A DNA stretch of 64,000 bases from JAGXFP01 sp039714535 (GTDB taxonomy: Bacteria; Desulfobacterota; Desulfobulbia; Desulfobulbales; JAGXFP01). The number at the start of each line of letters is the position of its first letter. Position 1 is the stretch's first letter. The translations under genes were made by a program, and so were the position numbers. Location: positions 1 through 64,000 of the forward strand of contig JBDLJC010000003.1 of assembly GCA_039714535.1 (NCBI GenBank), written 5' to 3'. This document shows, in pieces, positions 7,362-15,928 of the stretch. The notes under the pieces are model-generated. The model worked only from the letters and a program-made list of their open reading frames with translations. It did not search any database and was not told the origin of the DNA.

Positions 7362-8170
7362 CAGTCGATGGCTTTGGAGACGAGATCAGCATCGAAATAG
7401 TTAACCGCCATTCCGGCATCAATCACGATGGTCTGGGTATTGATCCCGGAAGATCTTTCCGAGAGAAGGAACGCGGCGCTATCAGCTACTTCACTTGTTT
7501 TAAGGGCACTCTTGCGCAAGGTGGCCTTTTCGGCATACAGATAACTTTCTATGTAGCCAGGAATGCCGGCCGAGGCAGAAGTCTTGAGAAGACCCGGACA
7601 GACGGCATTGAAGCGGATATTAGAAAAAGCGGAAAAGCTTTTCGCCAGAAAACAGAGGGACGATTCAAGGGCCGCTTTAACCGGCCCCATATATCCGTAG
7701 TTCTCGGCAGCCATCTTGGTGGTTGAGATGGAGATGGTCAGTAACGAGGCCTCATCGTCAAGCAGATCTTTAAAGTGATTGGCGATGGAGATAAAAGAGA
7801 AACAGGAGATGTCGATGGCCTGGAGAAAGTCCTTTTTAATCGTCTCATGAAAAGGCTTCATCCCCTCCGAGTAATTGGCAAAGGCGATTGAATGGACAAT
7901 GCCTGCCAGTTTCCGCCCTTTAAGATCGGCCTTAATTTCCTGACTTACCCTGGCGATGTTTTCTTCATTCTCGACATCACAGGTATAAACCGGGGACTCC
8001 GGGAAAAGTTTCTGGGCGGCCCCAACCCGCTGCTCGGAGCGCACCACATGAATAACCTCAGCGCCCTCTGCGACCAGGACCTGGCCAATGGCACAGGCCA
8101 CGGACTTGCGATTGGCCATGCCAAATAAGACAAAGATTTTACCCTCAAGCTTTAAAAAACCCATCTCCAT
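7361..8170 (-). CDS. FabI-like enoyl-ACP reductase
   Basis: A 269-aa SDR of the enoyl-reductase type. It has the FabI pattern Tyr-x6-Lys (Y159 to K166 counted from the GTG at 8173; ENYGYMGPVKA) and an N-terminal FGMANRKSVACAIG in place of the usual GxGIxGxG, as in FabI ('GVASxxSIAWGIA'). It would reduce the enoyl-ACP from the FabZ-like protein with NAD(P)H. The ATG at 8170 overlaps the FabZ-like stop by one base; an ATG at 8164 is better spaced from GGGGAG. The product departs from typical FabI in several core positions, so it is probably a dedicated paralogue for the unusual chain, not the housekeeping enzyme. Confidence 0.8.
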   Translation of the reverse strand: MEMGFLKLEGKIFVLFGMANRKSVACAIGQVLVAEGAEVIHVVRSEQRVGAAQKLFPESPVYTCDVENEENIARVSQEIKADLKGRKLAGIVHSIAFANYSEGMKPFHETIKKDFLQAIDISCFSFISIANHFKDLLDDEASLLTISISTTKMAAENYGYMGPVKAALESSLCFLAKSFSAFSNIRFNAVCPGLLKTSASAGIPGYIESYLYAEKATLRKSALKTSEVADSAAFLLSERSSGINTQTIVIDAGMAVNYFDADLVSKAID

Positions 8171-8610
8171 CACTCCCCGACCATTGCACAGGAAAATTCA
8201 ACCTGCACCGCAGTTTTGCCCGCCACTTGCAAACGACCTTTCATAAACCAGGCGGGACCGACCTTTTCCTTGAGTTTTACCCGCATATTGATGGTATCGC
8301 CAGGTTCCACTTCCCGTTTGAACTTGGCGCCAATTATTCTGGTTAAGACCGGCACTTGGCCGGCGGGAATGCCTTCATTACTCATAAGATTAGAGATCAG
8401 CAAAGCCCCGGATTGGAAGATGGCCTCGCAGAGGATAACGCCCGGCATAATGGGATGATCAGGGTAATGGCCCCTAAAGATATCGAGATCAACCGGGATG
8501 TCTTTTTCAGTTTCGATGGAATCAGTGCTTTGGCCAGTTATCTTGTCCACCCAGAGAAACGGGGGCCGATGGGGGATGCGCTGGTATATCTCTTCAGGAC
8601 AGTCCGCCAT
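8170..8610 (-). CDS. FabZ-like 3-hydroxyacyl-ACP dehydratase
   Basis: A 146-aa hot-dog-fold protein with both FabZ signatures: PHRPPFLWVD near the N-terminus (residues 13-22) and GHYPDHPIMPGVILCEAIFQ (47-66), giving catalytic His48 and Glu62. It removes water from 3-hydroxyacyl-ACP to give trans-2-enoyl-ACP. The start overlaps the FabG-like stop (TAATG). It has the length of a stand-alone FabZ, with no FabA-type isomerase signs that I can see. Its position inside the ole cluster points to a dedicated chain-building set. Confidence 0.82.
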   Translation of the reverse strand: MADCPEEIYQRIPHRPPFLWVDKITGQSTDSIETEKDIPVDLDIFRGHYPDHPIMPGVILCEAIFQSGALLISNLMSNEGIPAGQVPVLTRIIGAKFKREVEPGDTINMRVKLKEKVGPAWFMKGRLQVAGKTAVQVEFSCAMVGE

Positions 8611-9344
8611 TATAAGCCGCCATTTACATCCAGGACACTGCCGGTGATGTAGGCCGCCTTATCCGAGGCCAGAAAAAGGACTGCGGCAGCCACCTCATCG
8701 GGTTTACCGAAACGGCGCATGGGCACCACTTTTTTATACTCCTTGAGCTGGTCGTCGCTCAGATCATCAAGCAGTTCCGTATCAATGAATCCGGGAGAAA
8801 CGCAGTTGACGGTGATTTTCCTCTTGGCGGTTTCCTTGGATAGGGAGCGCATCATGCCGATCTGGCCCGCCTTTGAGGCCGAATAGTTGGCCTGACCTGG
8901 GAAACCAAGGTGGGCCATCGGTGAGGTTATAAAGATGATGCGGCCGTATTTCTTCTTCAGCATCAGGAGCACGGCCTGTTTGGCCATATTGAAGGTGCCG
9001 GTCAGATTGACATCGATGACCCGCTGCCAATCCTCCTGCTTCATCATGGCGGTCATCGCGTCCCGGCGGATGCCGGCATTGGAGACCATAATATCGATTG
9101 CATCATACTGCTCATCGATCTGCTGGTAGAATTTTTCCACCGCCAGATGATCGGCCACATCGCAACGATGTAATTGCAAACGTTCACCCCAGTCGCCTGC
9201 CTCGCTGAACTTCCGGGCACTATCCGCATCAGAACCATAGGTGCCGATCACCGTGCCACCTGCCGCCAAAAAGGCCTCGGCAATGGCCCGGCCTATACCT
9301 CTGGTCGCGCCGGTTACAAGTGCTTTTTGTCCGCTAAAATCCAT
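8610..9344 (-). CDS. FabG-like 3-oxoacyl-ACP reductase
   Basis: A 244-aa classical SDR: the cofactor motif TGATRGIG is at residues 11-18, the SNAG motif at 88-91, the catalytic Ser141 and the YSASK motif with Tyr154 and Lys158, and the C-terminal 'SVLDVNGGL' is typical of FabG. It reduces 3-oxoacyl-ACP to 3-hydroxyacyl-ACP with NADPH. It lies 7 bp after the FAD oxidoreductase gene and overlaps the dehydratase gene by one base, so it is firmly within the operon. Confidence 0.85.
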   Translation of the reverse strand: MDFSGQKALVTGATRGIGRAIAEAFLAAGGTVIGTYGSDADSARKFSEAGDWGERLQLHRCDVADHLAVEKFYQQIDEQYDAIDIMVSNAGIRRDAMTAMMKQEDWQRVIDVNLTGTFNMAKQAVLLMLKKKYGRIIFITSPMAHLGFPGQANYSASKAGQIGMMRSLSKETAKRKITVNCVSPGFIDTELLDDLSDDQLKEYKKVVPMRRFGKPDEVAAAVLFLASDKAAYITGSVLDVNGGL

Positions 9345-9351
9345 GATCCCA

Positions 9352-10758
9352 TTAACTCCTCAGGTAGGCATCGGCATCGTTGGCCACGATGACTCCGTAA
9401 TTTATGGCGCCAAGCCAGCCGGACATAATAATTCCGACCGAGCCCACATGGAAAAGCCCCTTGACGTCATTGAACAGGGAGCGGGATACATCGAGTCCTT
9501 CAAATTTAGTGCCGAAAGAAGAGCCCTTGGTGTGCAGAGTATAACGTTGGAAGGTTCTTGGGGTTGCCGCTTCAAGCCAGTCGCATTTCTGGCGTATTTC
9601 GGGGATATATCTTTCCAGATCGACCAAAGATCTTTCGATCATCTTCTCCTTCTCTTCCCTGTATTGCTCCTCCGAGAGATTGGCCCAGTCATCGAAGCGG
9701 CCATTCATCGAGGCCACCACCGTATAACGATCATGCCCCGGTCTGGTTTTTGGATAATAGAGGGAAAAAGTCCGGCTACGGGTTTCAATATCAAGCATTT
9801 CATCAACATCGTAGACCGGCGCCGTTGAGGTAAAGAGGAGATCGCCGATATCGTCAAGCTTCTCACCTTCCTTGATGCCCATATAAACCTGGCAACTGGA
9901 GTTATTGACCTTGACCGGTTTGATCTTTTCCAGAAACTCGGTCGAAAACGACTCTCGACCGGCCAGATCATCAATGGTGTTGATGATCCCGGCATTAGAA
10001 ACCACACAGGAGGTTTTGATCAAACGGCCATTAACTATGACCCCCTGCACCTGCTGTTGATCGATAACAATCCGTTCAACCTTTGATTTGGTGCAGATGG
10101 TGACCCCGTTTTTCTCCAATTCCTCGACCATCATGCCGATTAGCTTATCGGTGCCGCCGCTGAAGGTGAAGACCCCTTTACTCATAAAATTGGAGAAAAC
10201 GATGCCATAGGTAATGGCCGGGTCATCAAAGTTTGAGCCGTTGGCATAACTTATCGGTTCCATCAAGAGCCGGTGCACATCGCTCCGCCCGGGGAAGAAC
10301 TGCTCAAAAAGCTCCCGGGTGGTCATGGAACGGTCATCATAGAAGTTCATGCCGGCCACGGTGTTGAAAAAATCGTCCACCGCTGCCCGGGACACCTTGA
10401 AATGGTTGGTCAGAATTGCAGTAAAATCTTCCTTGTCAAAGGTGGTCTTGATGTTGAACTGGGGGTTATCGAAGACAATGTTCTTCAGCTGGACAATGGA
10501 ATCCATAATAGCTCGATTCCAGTACTTACGACAGGTTTTGATCATCCCATGGGGGAAACCGTGCAGGGAGATATCAAAGATATGGCCCTTACGTTTAAAC
10601 CAGGTGGCCAAGCCGCCAAGGCGATGGTGGTGTTCCACCAGCAGGATTTTATGGCCGGCATTGGCCAGGCGATTGGCGGTGGTAAGCCCGCCCAGACCGG
10701 AACCGATCACAACTACGTCATAGGAGGCATCGGCTTTATCAATAGAATTATAGGGCAT
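9352..10758 (-). CDS. CrtI-like FAD-dependent oxidoreductase (first of pair)
   Basis: A 468-aa phytoene-desaturase-superfamily flavoprotein. The N-terminal dinucleotide motif is VVVIGSGLGGLTTANRLA (residues ~15-32), followed by the FAD ribose contact 'ILLVEHHHRLGG', and the C-terminal FAD segment 'GLFHVGSVGIIMSGWLGAINYG' ends the protein. Relatives (CrtI, carotenoid isomerase, all-trans-retinol saturase) desaturate, saturate or isomerise polyene chains. No carotenoid backbone genes (crtE, crtB) are present; the gene is wedged between the ACP/KS genes and FabG. I infer it acts on an acyl-ACP or acyl chain. It follows the second oxidoreductase gene by 2 bp. The true substrate is unknown. Confidence 0.75.
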   Translation of the reverse strand: MPYNSIDKADASYDVVVIGSGLGGLTTANRLANAGHKILLVEHHHRLGGLATWFKRKGHIFDISLHGFPHGMIKTCRKYWNRAIMDSIVQLKNIVFDNPQFNIKTTFDKEDFTAILTNHFKVSRAAVDDFFNTVAGMNFYDDRSMTTRELFEQFFPGRSDVHRLLMEPISYANGSNFDDPAITYGIVFSNFMSKGVFTFSGGTDKLIGMMVEELEKNGVTICTKSKVERIVIDQQQVQGVIVNGRLIKTSCVVSNAGIINTIDDLAGRESFSTEFLEKIKPVKVNNSSCQVYMGIKEGEKLDDIGDLLFTSTAPVYDVDEMLDIETRSRTFSLYYPKTRPGHDRYTVVASMNGRFDDWANLSEEQYREEKEKMIERSLVDLERYIPEIRQKCDWLEAATPRTFQRYTLHTKGSSFGTKFEGLDVSRSLFNDVKGLFHVGSVGIIMSGWLGAINYGVIVANDADAYLRS

Positions 10759-10760
10759 GA

Positions 10761-12158
10761 TTATTTATCTTTAAAAATATGTTTATTTACCATGGTCACC
10801 CCGGAAAGCATGGCCCCGACTATCCCCAGATATCCCTGATCGGTCCCGGCGACAAAAAGATTTGCCAGCGGAGTCAGACCATCCCTGAGCTTGATCGGAC
10901 TGCCGTAGATCGCACCATTTGCCTTGTCAGTAAACTTTTCGATGGTGATCGGCGTAAAGACATCCTGATATAATATGTTTTCCTGATAATTCCCAATGAT
11001 TTCCCTAACCCTTGCGGCTGAACGGGCAGCCCAAAGCTTCTTCTGCTCTTGGTATTCATCCGGTCCGAAGGAGTTCCACTCATCATAGTTAGCCGGATGG
11101 GTGACCCGGAGCTGAAACTCATCGCCCGGAGGCAGATCATGGAAATTTTCCGGAAAACAGATAACCCCGCAATTAACATTGACCGCCTCATCCGGGCGTC
11201 GATAGTCGAAAGGTTCATCCAAATTATAAAAGATGATGGTCTCGTCACACCTTAGTTTCTGCCGACAACTCGCGGGCAAGACATTGATGATCTCGACAAA
11301 ACTCATGCGGCCCTTGTATTTATCATCCGCCTCCGTGCTGGCGCTCTCATTCTGGTCCATGAATTTCAGAGTCGCCGGATAACCGGCCGTCGAGATAACC
11401 TGTTTGGCCTCGATCTCCTCACCTGATTCAAGGATAACGCTACTGACCATATCAGTGCTAGTCTCGAAACGGGCCACCGGGACCAGGAATCTGATTTCGC
11501 CGCCAAGAGCTTGGTAATGCTCAAGCAACATATCGAGAAAGTCTTTAATCGTGCCGGTCGGCCGGAAGAATCCTTCCAGGAAAACAGACTGGAACATGAT
11601 GACGAACTGATCGAAATCCATATCGTGTTCGTTACAGTTGCCATACATCATTAACGGCCAGAGCAACATGTTCATTAAGCGTTCATTGGCAAGGATTTCA
11701 GCCAATCTCCCTTTGGCCGAGGTCCAGGGTCTGTTCACGAAAGGATCATGGTTTCGAATCAGCTCAACCAGGGCCTTGAAGCGCTCGGTGGACTCTGGAA
11801 ATAGCCGGTCAACTTCAGCGAACAATAGATTGAGATCATTTGAGAACGACAGGGACAGATTATCGGGAAAACAGATAGTGGAGCGAAGTTGCTGGTGGGT
11901 GATGAATCTTTTCCGGGAAAGTTTCAGCTGCCGGAACAGGCGGTTGAGGGGCGCCGCCTTGAGGGCTGGTGGCGCAAAATTGGTCATGGCATGGAGACCG
12001 GTCTCAAGGAGACGACCCTGCCGGTAATAATAAGAGTTAAGCCCGCCGGCAATTGAATGTTTTTCGAGAATTACTACTTTATAGCCAAAACGGGCCAGAC
12101 GAATACCAGCGGCCAACCCGGAAAGGCCGCCGCCTATGATTACCTGATCGTAGATCAC
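10761..12158 (-). CDS. CrtI-like FAD-dependent oxidoreductase (second of pair)
   Basis: A ~465-aa phytoene-desaturase-like flavoprotein, related to but clearly distinct from its neighbour. The FAD motif is QVIIGGGLSGLAAGIRLA (near the N-terminus), followed by VVILEKHSIAGGLNSYYYRQGRLLETGLHA. The C-terminal FAD segment reads 'LANLFVAGTDQGYLGIVGAMLSGV'. The open frame extends to 12206, but the extension overlaps the ACP gene and begins with TTG; the GTG at 12158 puts the start just before the FAD motif and is more likely. Its place next to the ACP gene suggests that it works on an ACP-bound chain together with the first oxidoreductase. The reaction (desaturation, isomerisation or saturation) cannot be told from the sequence. 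Confidence 0.73.
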   Translation of the reverse strand: MIYDQVIIGGGLSGLAAGIRLARFGYKVVILEKHSIAGGLNSYYYRQGRLLETGLHAMTNFAPPALKAAPLNRLFRQLKLSRKRFITHQQLRSTICFPDNLSLSFSNDLNLLFAEVDRLFPESTERFKALVELIRNHDPFVNRPWTSAKGRLAEILANERLMNMLLWPLMMYGNCNEHDMDFDQFVIMFQSVFLEGFFRPTGTIKDFLDMLLEHYQALGGEIRFLVPVARFETSTDMVSSVILESGEEIEAKQVISTAGYPATLKFMDQNESASTEADDKYKGRMSFVEIINVLPASCRQKLRCDETIIFYNLDEPFDYRRPDEAVNVNCGVICFPENFHDLPPGDEFQLRVTHPANYDEWNSFGPDEYQEQKKLWAARSAARVREIIGNYQENILYQDVFTPITIEKFTDKANGAIYGSPIKLRDGLTPLANLFVAGTDQGYLGIVGAMLSGVTMVNKHIFKDK

Positions 12159-12166
12159 GAATTTTT

Positions 12167-12418
12167 TTATACTTCCTTCAGGCGGGGCTCCAGGTAATTT
12201 ACACAACTGGTCAGAGATGCCAGTTCGGGGTAATCAGCTTCAGGAATCTGGAGTTGATATCTCTTACGGAGTTCCATTACGATATCAAGGAAATCCATGG
12301 AATCGAGATCCAGTTGGTCACGTAAAGGCAAGTCAGCACTGATGCTTTTGACATCAGCATCCTCATCAATATCCTGAATGATCTCTACTATAACGTCTTT
12401 GATCTGGTCCCTGGTCAT
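12167..12418 (-). CDS. Dedicated acyl carrier protein
   Basis: An 83-aa acidic ACP. The phosphopantetheine site is LDSMDFLD with Ser40, in the expected place at the start of helix II. It differs from a standard AcpP (LDSLDTVE), which suggests a pathway-specific carrier that needs its own recognition by the KS, reductases and dehydratase in this cluster. It lies 140 bp downstream of the KS gene and just before the second FAD oxidoreductase gene. Confidence 0.87.
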   Translation of the reverse strand: MTRDQIKDVIVEIIQDIDEDADVKSISADLPLRDQLDLDSMDFLDIVMELRKRYQLQIPEADYPELASLTSCVNYLEPRLKEV

Positions 12419-12558
12419 CTATTTTCCCCAATTTATCGGCAACACTCTTGTTAAGCCGAGTGCTTCCGCAGCATAAATTTAGTCAAAATTCAACTTATTG
12501 AGTTCCGAAAGCGAGCTATCTTAGCATAAATAAATATTTTGTAAATCAGTGAGTTAAT

Positions 12559-13803
12559 CTATTTACATTTTTTTACGATAACCACAGAATTGATCCCGAC
12601 CATCCCGAATGAATTATTGAGTATGGCATTAACGCTATCGAGCTTAACGGGCTTATTGGCGACGATATTGGGCAGCTCACATTCCGGATCCAGATCATCA
12701 AGATTAATGGTGGGATGGACCATATTATCCTCAAATGCAGGGAGGTTGCCGGCAAGTTCAAGAACCCCGGCGGCTCCCATGGCATGGCCAATGATACTCT
12801 TGGTATTGTTGATATAAGTTGCCGGCGAATCACCGAATACTTCTCGAATGGCTCGACACTCTTCGATATCACCCTGCTTGGTGCCGGTGGCGTGGGTGTT
12901 GACGATATCGATATCGTCAGGGGTCAGCCCGGCCTTGGCCAGGGCCTTGCGCATGCATTCAGCCTGTCGGGGGCCGTATGGCAGCACAAAATCACGGGCA
13001 TCGGAATTCATGGCATAGCCTGCCACTTCTCCGTAAATCTTAGCGCCGCGCTTTCTGGCCCTTTCCAGGGTCTCTAAAGTGTAGAGACAGGCCCCTTCGG
13101 AAATGACAATGCCATCCCGGTCCATATTAAAGGGGCGGCTGGCCTGGCCCGGATCATCATGGATGGCCAAAGCGCCCTGGGCCCGGAAACTGGCAAAGAT
13201 CCCGAAAGAACCGGTGCTCTCGGAGATACCGCCGCACAGGGCCAAGTCGACCTCACCCAACCGCAGCATCTGCACCCCTTGGATCAAGGCGGCATTGCCA
13301 GCTGCACAGGCAGCGCCGATCGAATAATGGGGGCCGGTAATCCCCAAACTCATGGTGATCTCTCCAGCCGGGTTATTGAGGACGGTGCGGGGATTATGAT
13401 GGTGGGTCCAGTAATCCAGATTGAAATCATATTGGCTGACGTTATAAACCTCATTCTCGGTCTCAACCGTGCCATGCTCAGTCAGGCCGATGTAGACTCC
13501 GACCTGATCGCAATCTTCTGCAGCAATGTCGATCCCGGCATCGTTGAGGGCCTCGTGGGCCGCATAAACGCCAAGGCAACCAGCTCTGGTGCCCCGTTTA
13601 TTCTCTTTTTTCTTGCGATATTTGGTTTCTGGGAACTGACAAATTCCGGCGGGGACCTTGCCGATATAGCGAAGATCTATCTCACTAATACCGCTGCGCC
13701 CTGCCAAAAGACGTGCTCTATAGTCGGCAAGATTATCACCATTGGGAGCAGCAAGCCCAACCCCGGTTATTACTATTCTTTGCTTGTCTGGATTGTCAGT
13801 CAT
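12559..13803 (-). CDS. FabF-like beta-ketoacyl-ACP synthase
   Basis: A 414-aa KAS II-type condensing enzyme with a Cys-His-His triad: C166 (GAACAAGNA), a His in NTHATGTKQGD (~308) and a His in IIGHAMGAAG (~343). It elongates the acyl-ACP chain with malonyl-ACP. It is the first gene of the ole-associated cluster; the next gene upstream on this strand is the sugar dehydratase, whose stop lies 77 bp away, so read-through from the polysaccharide locus cannot be excluded. A purine-rich AGGA lies 7-8 nt before the ATG. A dedicated KS with ACP, KR, DH and ER in one place means that the chain can be made without the housekeeping synthase, apart from malonyl transfer and priming. Confidence 0.87.
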   Translation of the reverse strand: MTDNPDKQRIVITGVGLAAPNGDNLADYRARLLAGRSGISEIDLRYIGKVPAGICQFPETKYRKKKENKRGTRAGCLGVYAAHEALNDAGIDIAAEDCDQVGVYIGLTEHGTVETENEVYNVSQYDFNLDYWTHHHNPRTVLNNPAGEITMSLGITGPHYSIGAACAAGNAALIQGVQMLRLGEVDLALCGGISESTGSFGIFASFRAQGALAIHDDPGQASRPFNMDRDGIVISEGACLYTLETLERARKRGAKIYGEVAGYAMNSDARDFVLPYGPRQAECMRKALAKAGLTPDDIDIVNTHATGTKQGDIEECRAIREVFGDSPATYINNTKSIIGHAMGAAGVLELAGNLPAFEDNMVHPTINLDDLDPECELPNIVANKPVKLDSVNAILNNSFGMVGINSVVIVKKCK

Positions 13804-13880
13804 CTAAATATCCTGTTGGTTAAAAAAAAGTGGAAATATAGCGAAGATAAGATCTTATGTCGATGACAAATAACTATAAA

Positions 13881-15776
13881 TTAGAGGATCGCATCGATAT
13901 CTCTGGAGCTATAATCCGGCATGAGTTCTTGTAAAAGTTTTTTAATGCCATTCGCATCAAATTTTTCGGCTAATTTTTCAAGACGGTAAAGCGGCTCCAG
14001 CAGATCAATCTTATCGTCACTGGTTCGGCGTAAAACCATGATCTTTTCATGGTTGGTGGGGACGATCCCTTCTCCTTCGGTAATTAGTTCTTCATGGAGT
14101 TTTTCCCCGGGGCGCAGGCCGATATATTTGATTTCTATCTCTGAGTCAGGTTCACGGCCACATAGCCGCACCAAATCACGGGCCATCTGACCAATCCGAA
14201 TCGGAGTTCCCATCTCCAGAATAAAGATCTCACCACCCTCCCCCATGGATGCGGCCTGCAGAATAAGCTGGGCTGCTTCCTCGATGGACATGAAGTAGCG
14301 GGTCATCTCCGGATCGGTAACAGTAACCGGCCCACCCAACTCAATTTGTTTTTTAAATAACGGGATTACCGAACCGCTGGAGCCCAAAACATTGCCAAAG
14401 CGCACCGCCATAAATCTGGTGTTTGCCTCAGAGGTGGGGTCATCAAGCATCTTTTGACAGTACTGCTGCATGATCTTTTCAGTCATTCGTTTTGAGGCGC
14501 CCATAACATTGGTAGGACGAACCGCTTTATCGGTAGAAACCAGAATAAAACGTTCAATCCGGTTCTGCACCGAGGTATCGATCAGGTGTTGGGTGGCAAT
14601 AATATTATTTGTCACCGCTTCCCAGGGATTATGTTCAACCATCGGGACATGTTTATATGCTGCCGCGTGAAAAACCACCTGGGGGCGGTATTTTTTAAAG
14701 ACAGAGCCAAGCAATTCAGGTTCCTGAATCCGGCCCAGAACCGGAACATAATTCCCAAAGCCTAGTTCATGGATAATTTCCATCTCTATTTGATAGAGGT
14801 TATGCTCACTGGCATCGAAAAGAATAAGCTGTTTCGGCTTAAAGCGGATTATCTGGCGGCATAATTCCGAGCCGATTGAACCGCCGGCCCCTGTGACCAG
14901 AACAGTTTTACCTTCCAGTACATGCTCAATCTTATCCAATTCCAGGCTGACCGGCGGACGGCCCAACAGATCTTTATAAGAGACCTCTCGCATGGATCTG
15001 ATCGAAAACTGGTCACTGATGATCTCGTTCAAACCGGGCAGCGTTTTATAGTTCACATTACTGGTTCGGCACAACTCTACAATGCGATTCATTTGTTCCC
15101 GGCCTGCAGATGGAATCGCTATCAATATTTCATCCGGTTGCATTTTATCGATTATGCGGTGAAGATCACCGATTTCCCCAAGGACTGATATACCGTGGAT
15201 TCTCTTGCCTATTTTTGTTGGATTATCATCCAGCAGACCAATGATTTGATAGGGAAGAGTGCGATTGTCCTTAACTTCCCTGATGATTTTCTCGGCTGCA
15301 TCCCCTGCGCCGATGACCAGCAGTTTCTTCCTGCTTTCTGCCGACTTGTTTTTAGAAAAAGGAGCCAATGCCTGCTTTTTATTAAAGAACAAGCGTAGAG
15401 AGACCCTTACCCCGGCGATGAAAATAAATGTCAAAAGGCCATCGAGCACAAAAACAGCCCGGGAAAAGCCAATAAATCTATTGATCATCAGGACACAACC
15501 CATGGCAATAAAAGTTGTCAGCATGGTGGCTTTAAGGATCTTGACGAGATCAACCAGACTGGTGTAACGCCACATGCCTCGGTAAAGACCGGAATAGTAA
15601 AAAACTATGATCTTAAAAGACAGCAACCATGGCAGCACAGTACGAATATTTTGCAGTTGCGCTGCTATTTGCCCCTCGAAACGAATGTAGTAGGCCAAGA
15701 GATGGGCGGCAAATAAAAGCAGACAATCCAGCGCCAGCATGATCCAGAAATTAATTTTTCGCAGTTGTTGTAACAT
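13881..15776 (-). CDS. WbpM/CapD-like UDP-sugar 4,6-dehydratase, membrane-bound
   Basis: A 631-aa polysaccharide biosynthesis protein. About four hydrophobic segments lie in residues ~10-130, followed by a first Rossmann-like domain (LLVIGAGDAAEKII, ~155) and the catalytic SDR domain starting at VLVTGAGGSIGSELC (~293). The catalytic Tyr-x3-Lys is replaced by MGASK, the Ser-Met-Lys arrangement known from WbpM/FlaA1-type C6-dehydratases. These make UDP-4-keto-6-deoxy-GlcNAc, the precursor of QuiNAc or FucNAc. With the next two upstream genes (sugar-1-phosphate transferase and C4-reductase-like epimerase) it forms the usual module that makes and loads the first sugar onto undecaprenyl phosphate. 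Confidence 0.85.
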   Translation of the reverse strand: MLQQLRKINFWIMLALDCLLLFAAHLLAYYIRFEGQIAAQLQNIRTVLPWLLSFKIIVFYYSGLYRGMWRYTSLVDLVKILKATMLTTFIAMGCVLMINRFIGFSRAVFVLDGLLTFIFIAGVRVSLRLFFNKKQALAPFSKNKSAESRKKLLVIGAGDAAEKIIREVKDNRTLPYQIIGLLDDNPTKIGKRIHGISVLGEIGDLHRIIDKMQPDEILIAIPSAGREQMNRIVELCRTSNVNYKTLPGLNEIISDQFSIRSMREVSYKDLLGRPPVSLELDKIEHVLEGKTVLVTGAGGSIGSELCRQIIRFKPKQLILFDASEHNLYQIEMEIIHELGFGNYVPVLGRIQEPELLGSVFKKYRPQVVFHAAAYKHVPMVEHNPWEAVTNNIIATQHLIDTSVQNRIERFILVSTDKAVRPTNVMGASKRMTEKIMQQYCQKMLDDPTSEANTRFMAVRFGNVLGSSGSVIPLFKKQIELGGPVTVTDPEMTRYFMSIEEAAQLILQAASMGEGGEIFILEMGTPIRIGQMARDLVRLCGREPDSEIEIKYIGLRPGEKLHEELITEGEGIVPTNHEKIMVLRRTSDDKIDLLEPLYRLEKLAEKFDANGIKKLLQELMPDYSSRDIDAIL

Positions 15777-15928
15777 TATGTAATTCGCATTTCAGTCAAT
15801 ATGTTTATTATTGGAGGGCACCTTCTTCCCACACAGTCACTACTTTTATAGCCAGCACAGCAGTCAACGCCGTCAACCCAACCAGAAACCTCTCTTCGGC
15901 CAGGCAGAAGGCGAAAAATCATTCGCAT

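Noticed and set aside
9352..12158. Carotenoid biosynthesis locus suggested by two CrtI-like proteins
   Set aside because: No crtB, crtE, crtY or other carotenoid gene is present; the neighbours are ACP, KS and fatty-acid enzymes feeding oleABCD.
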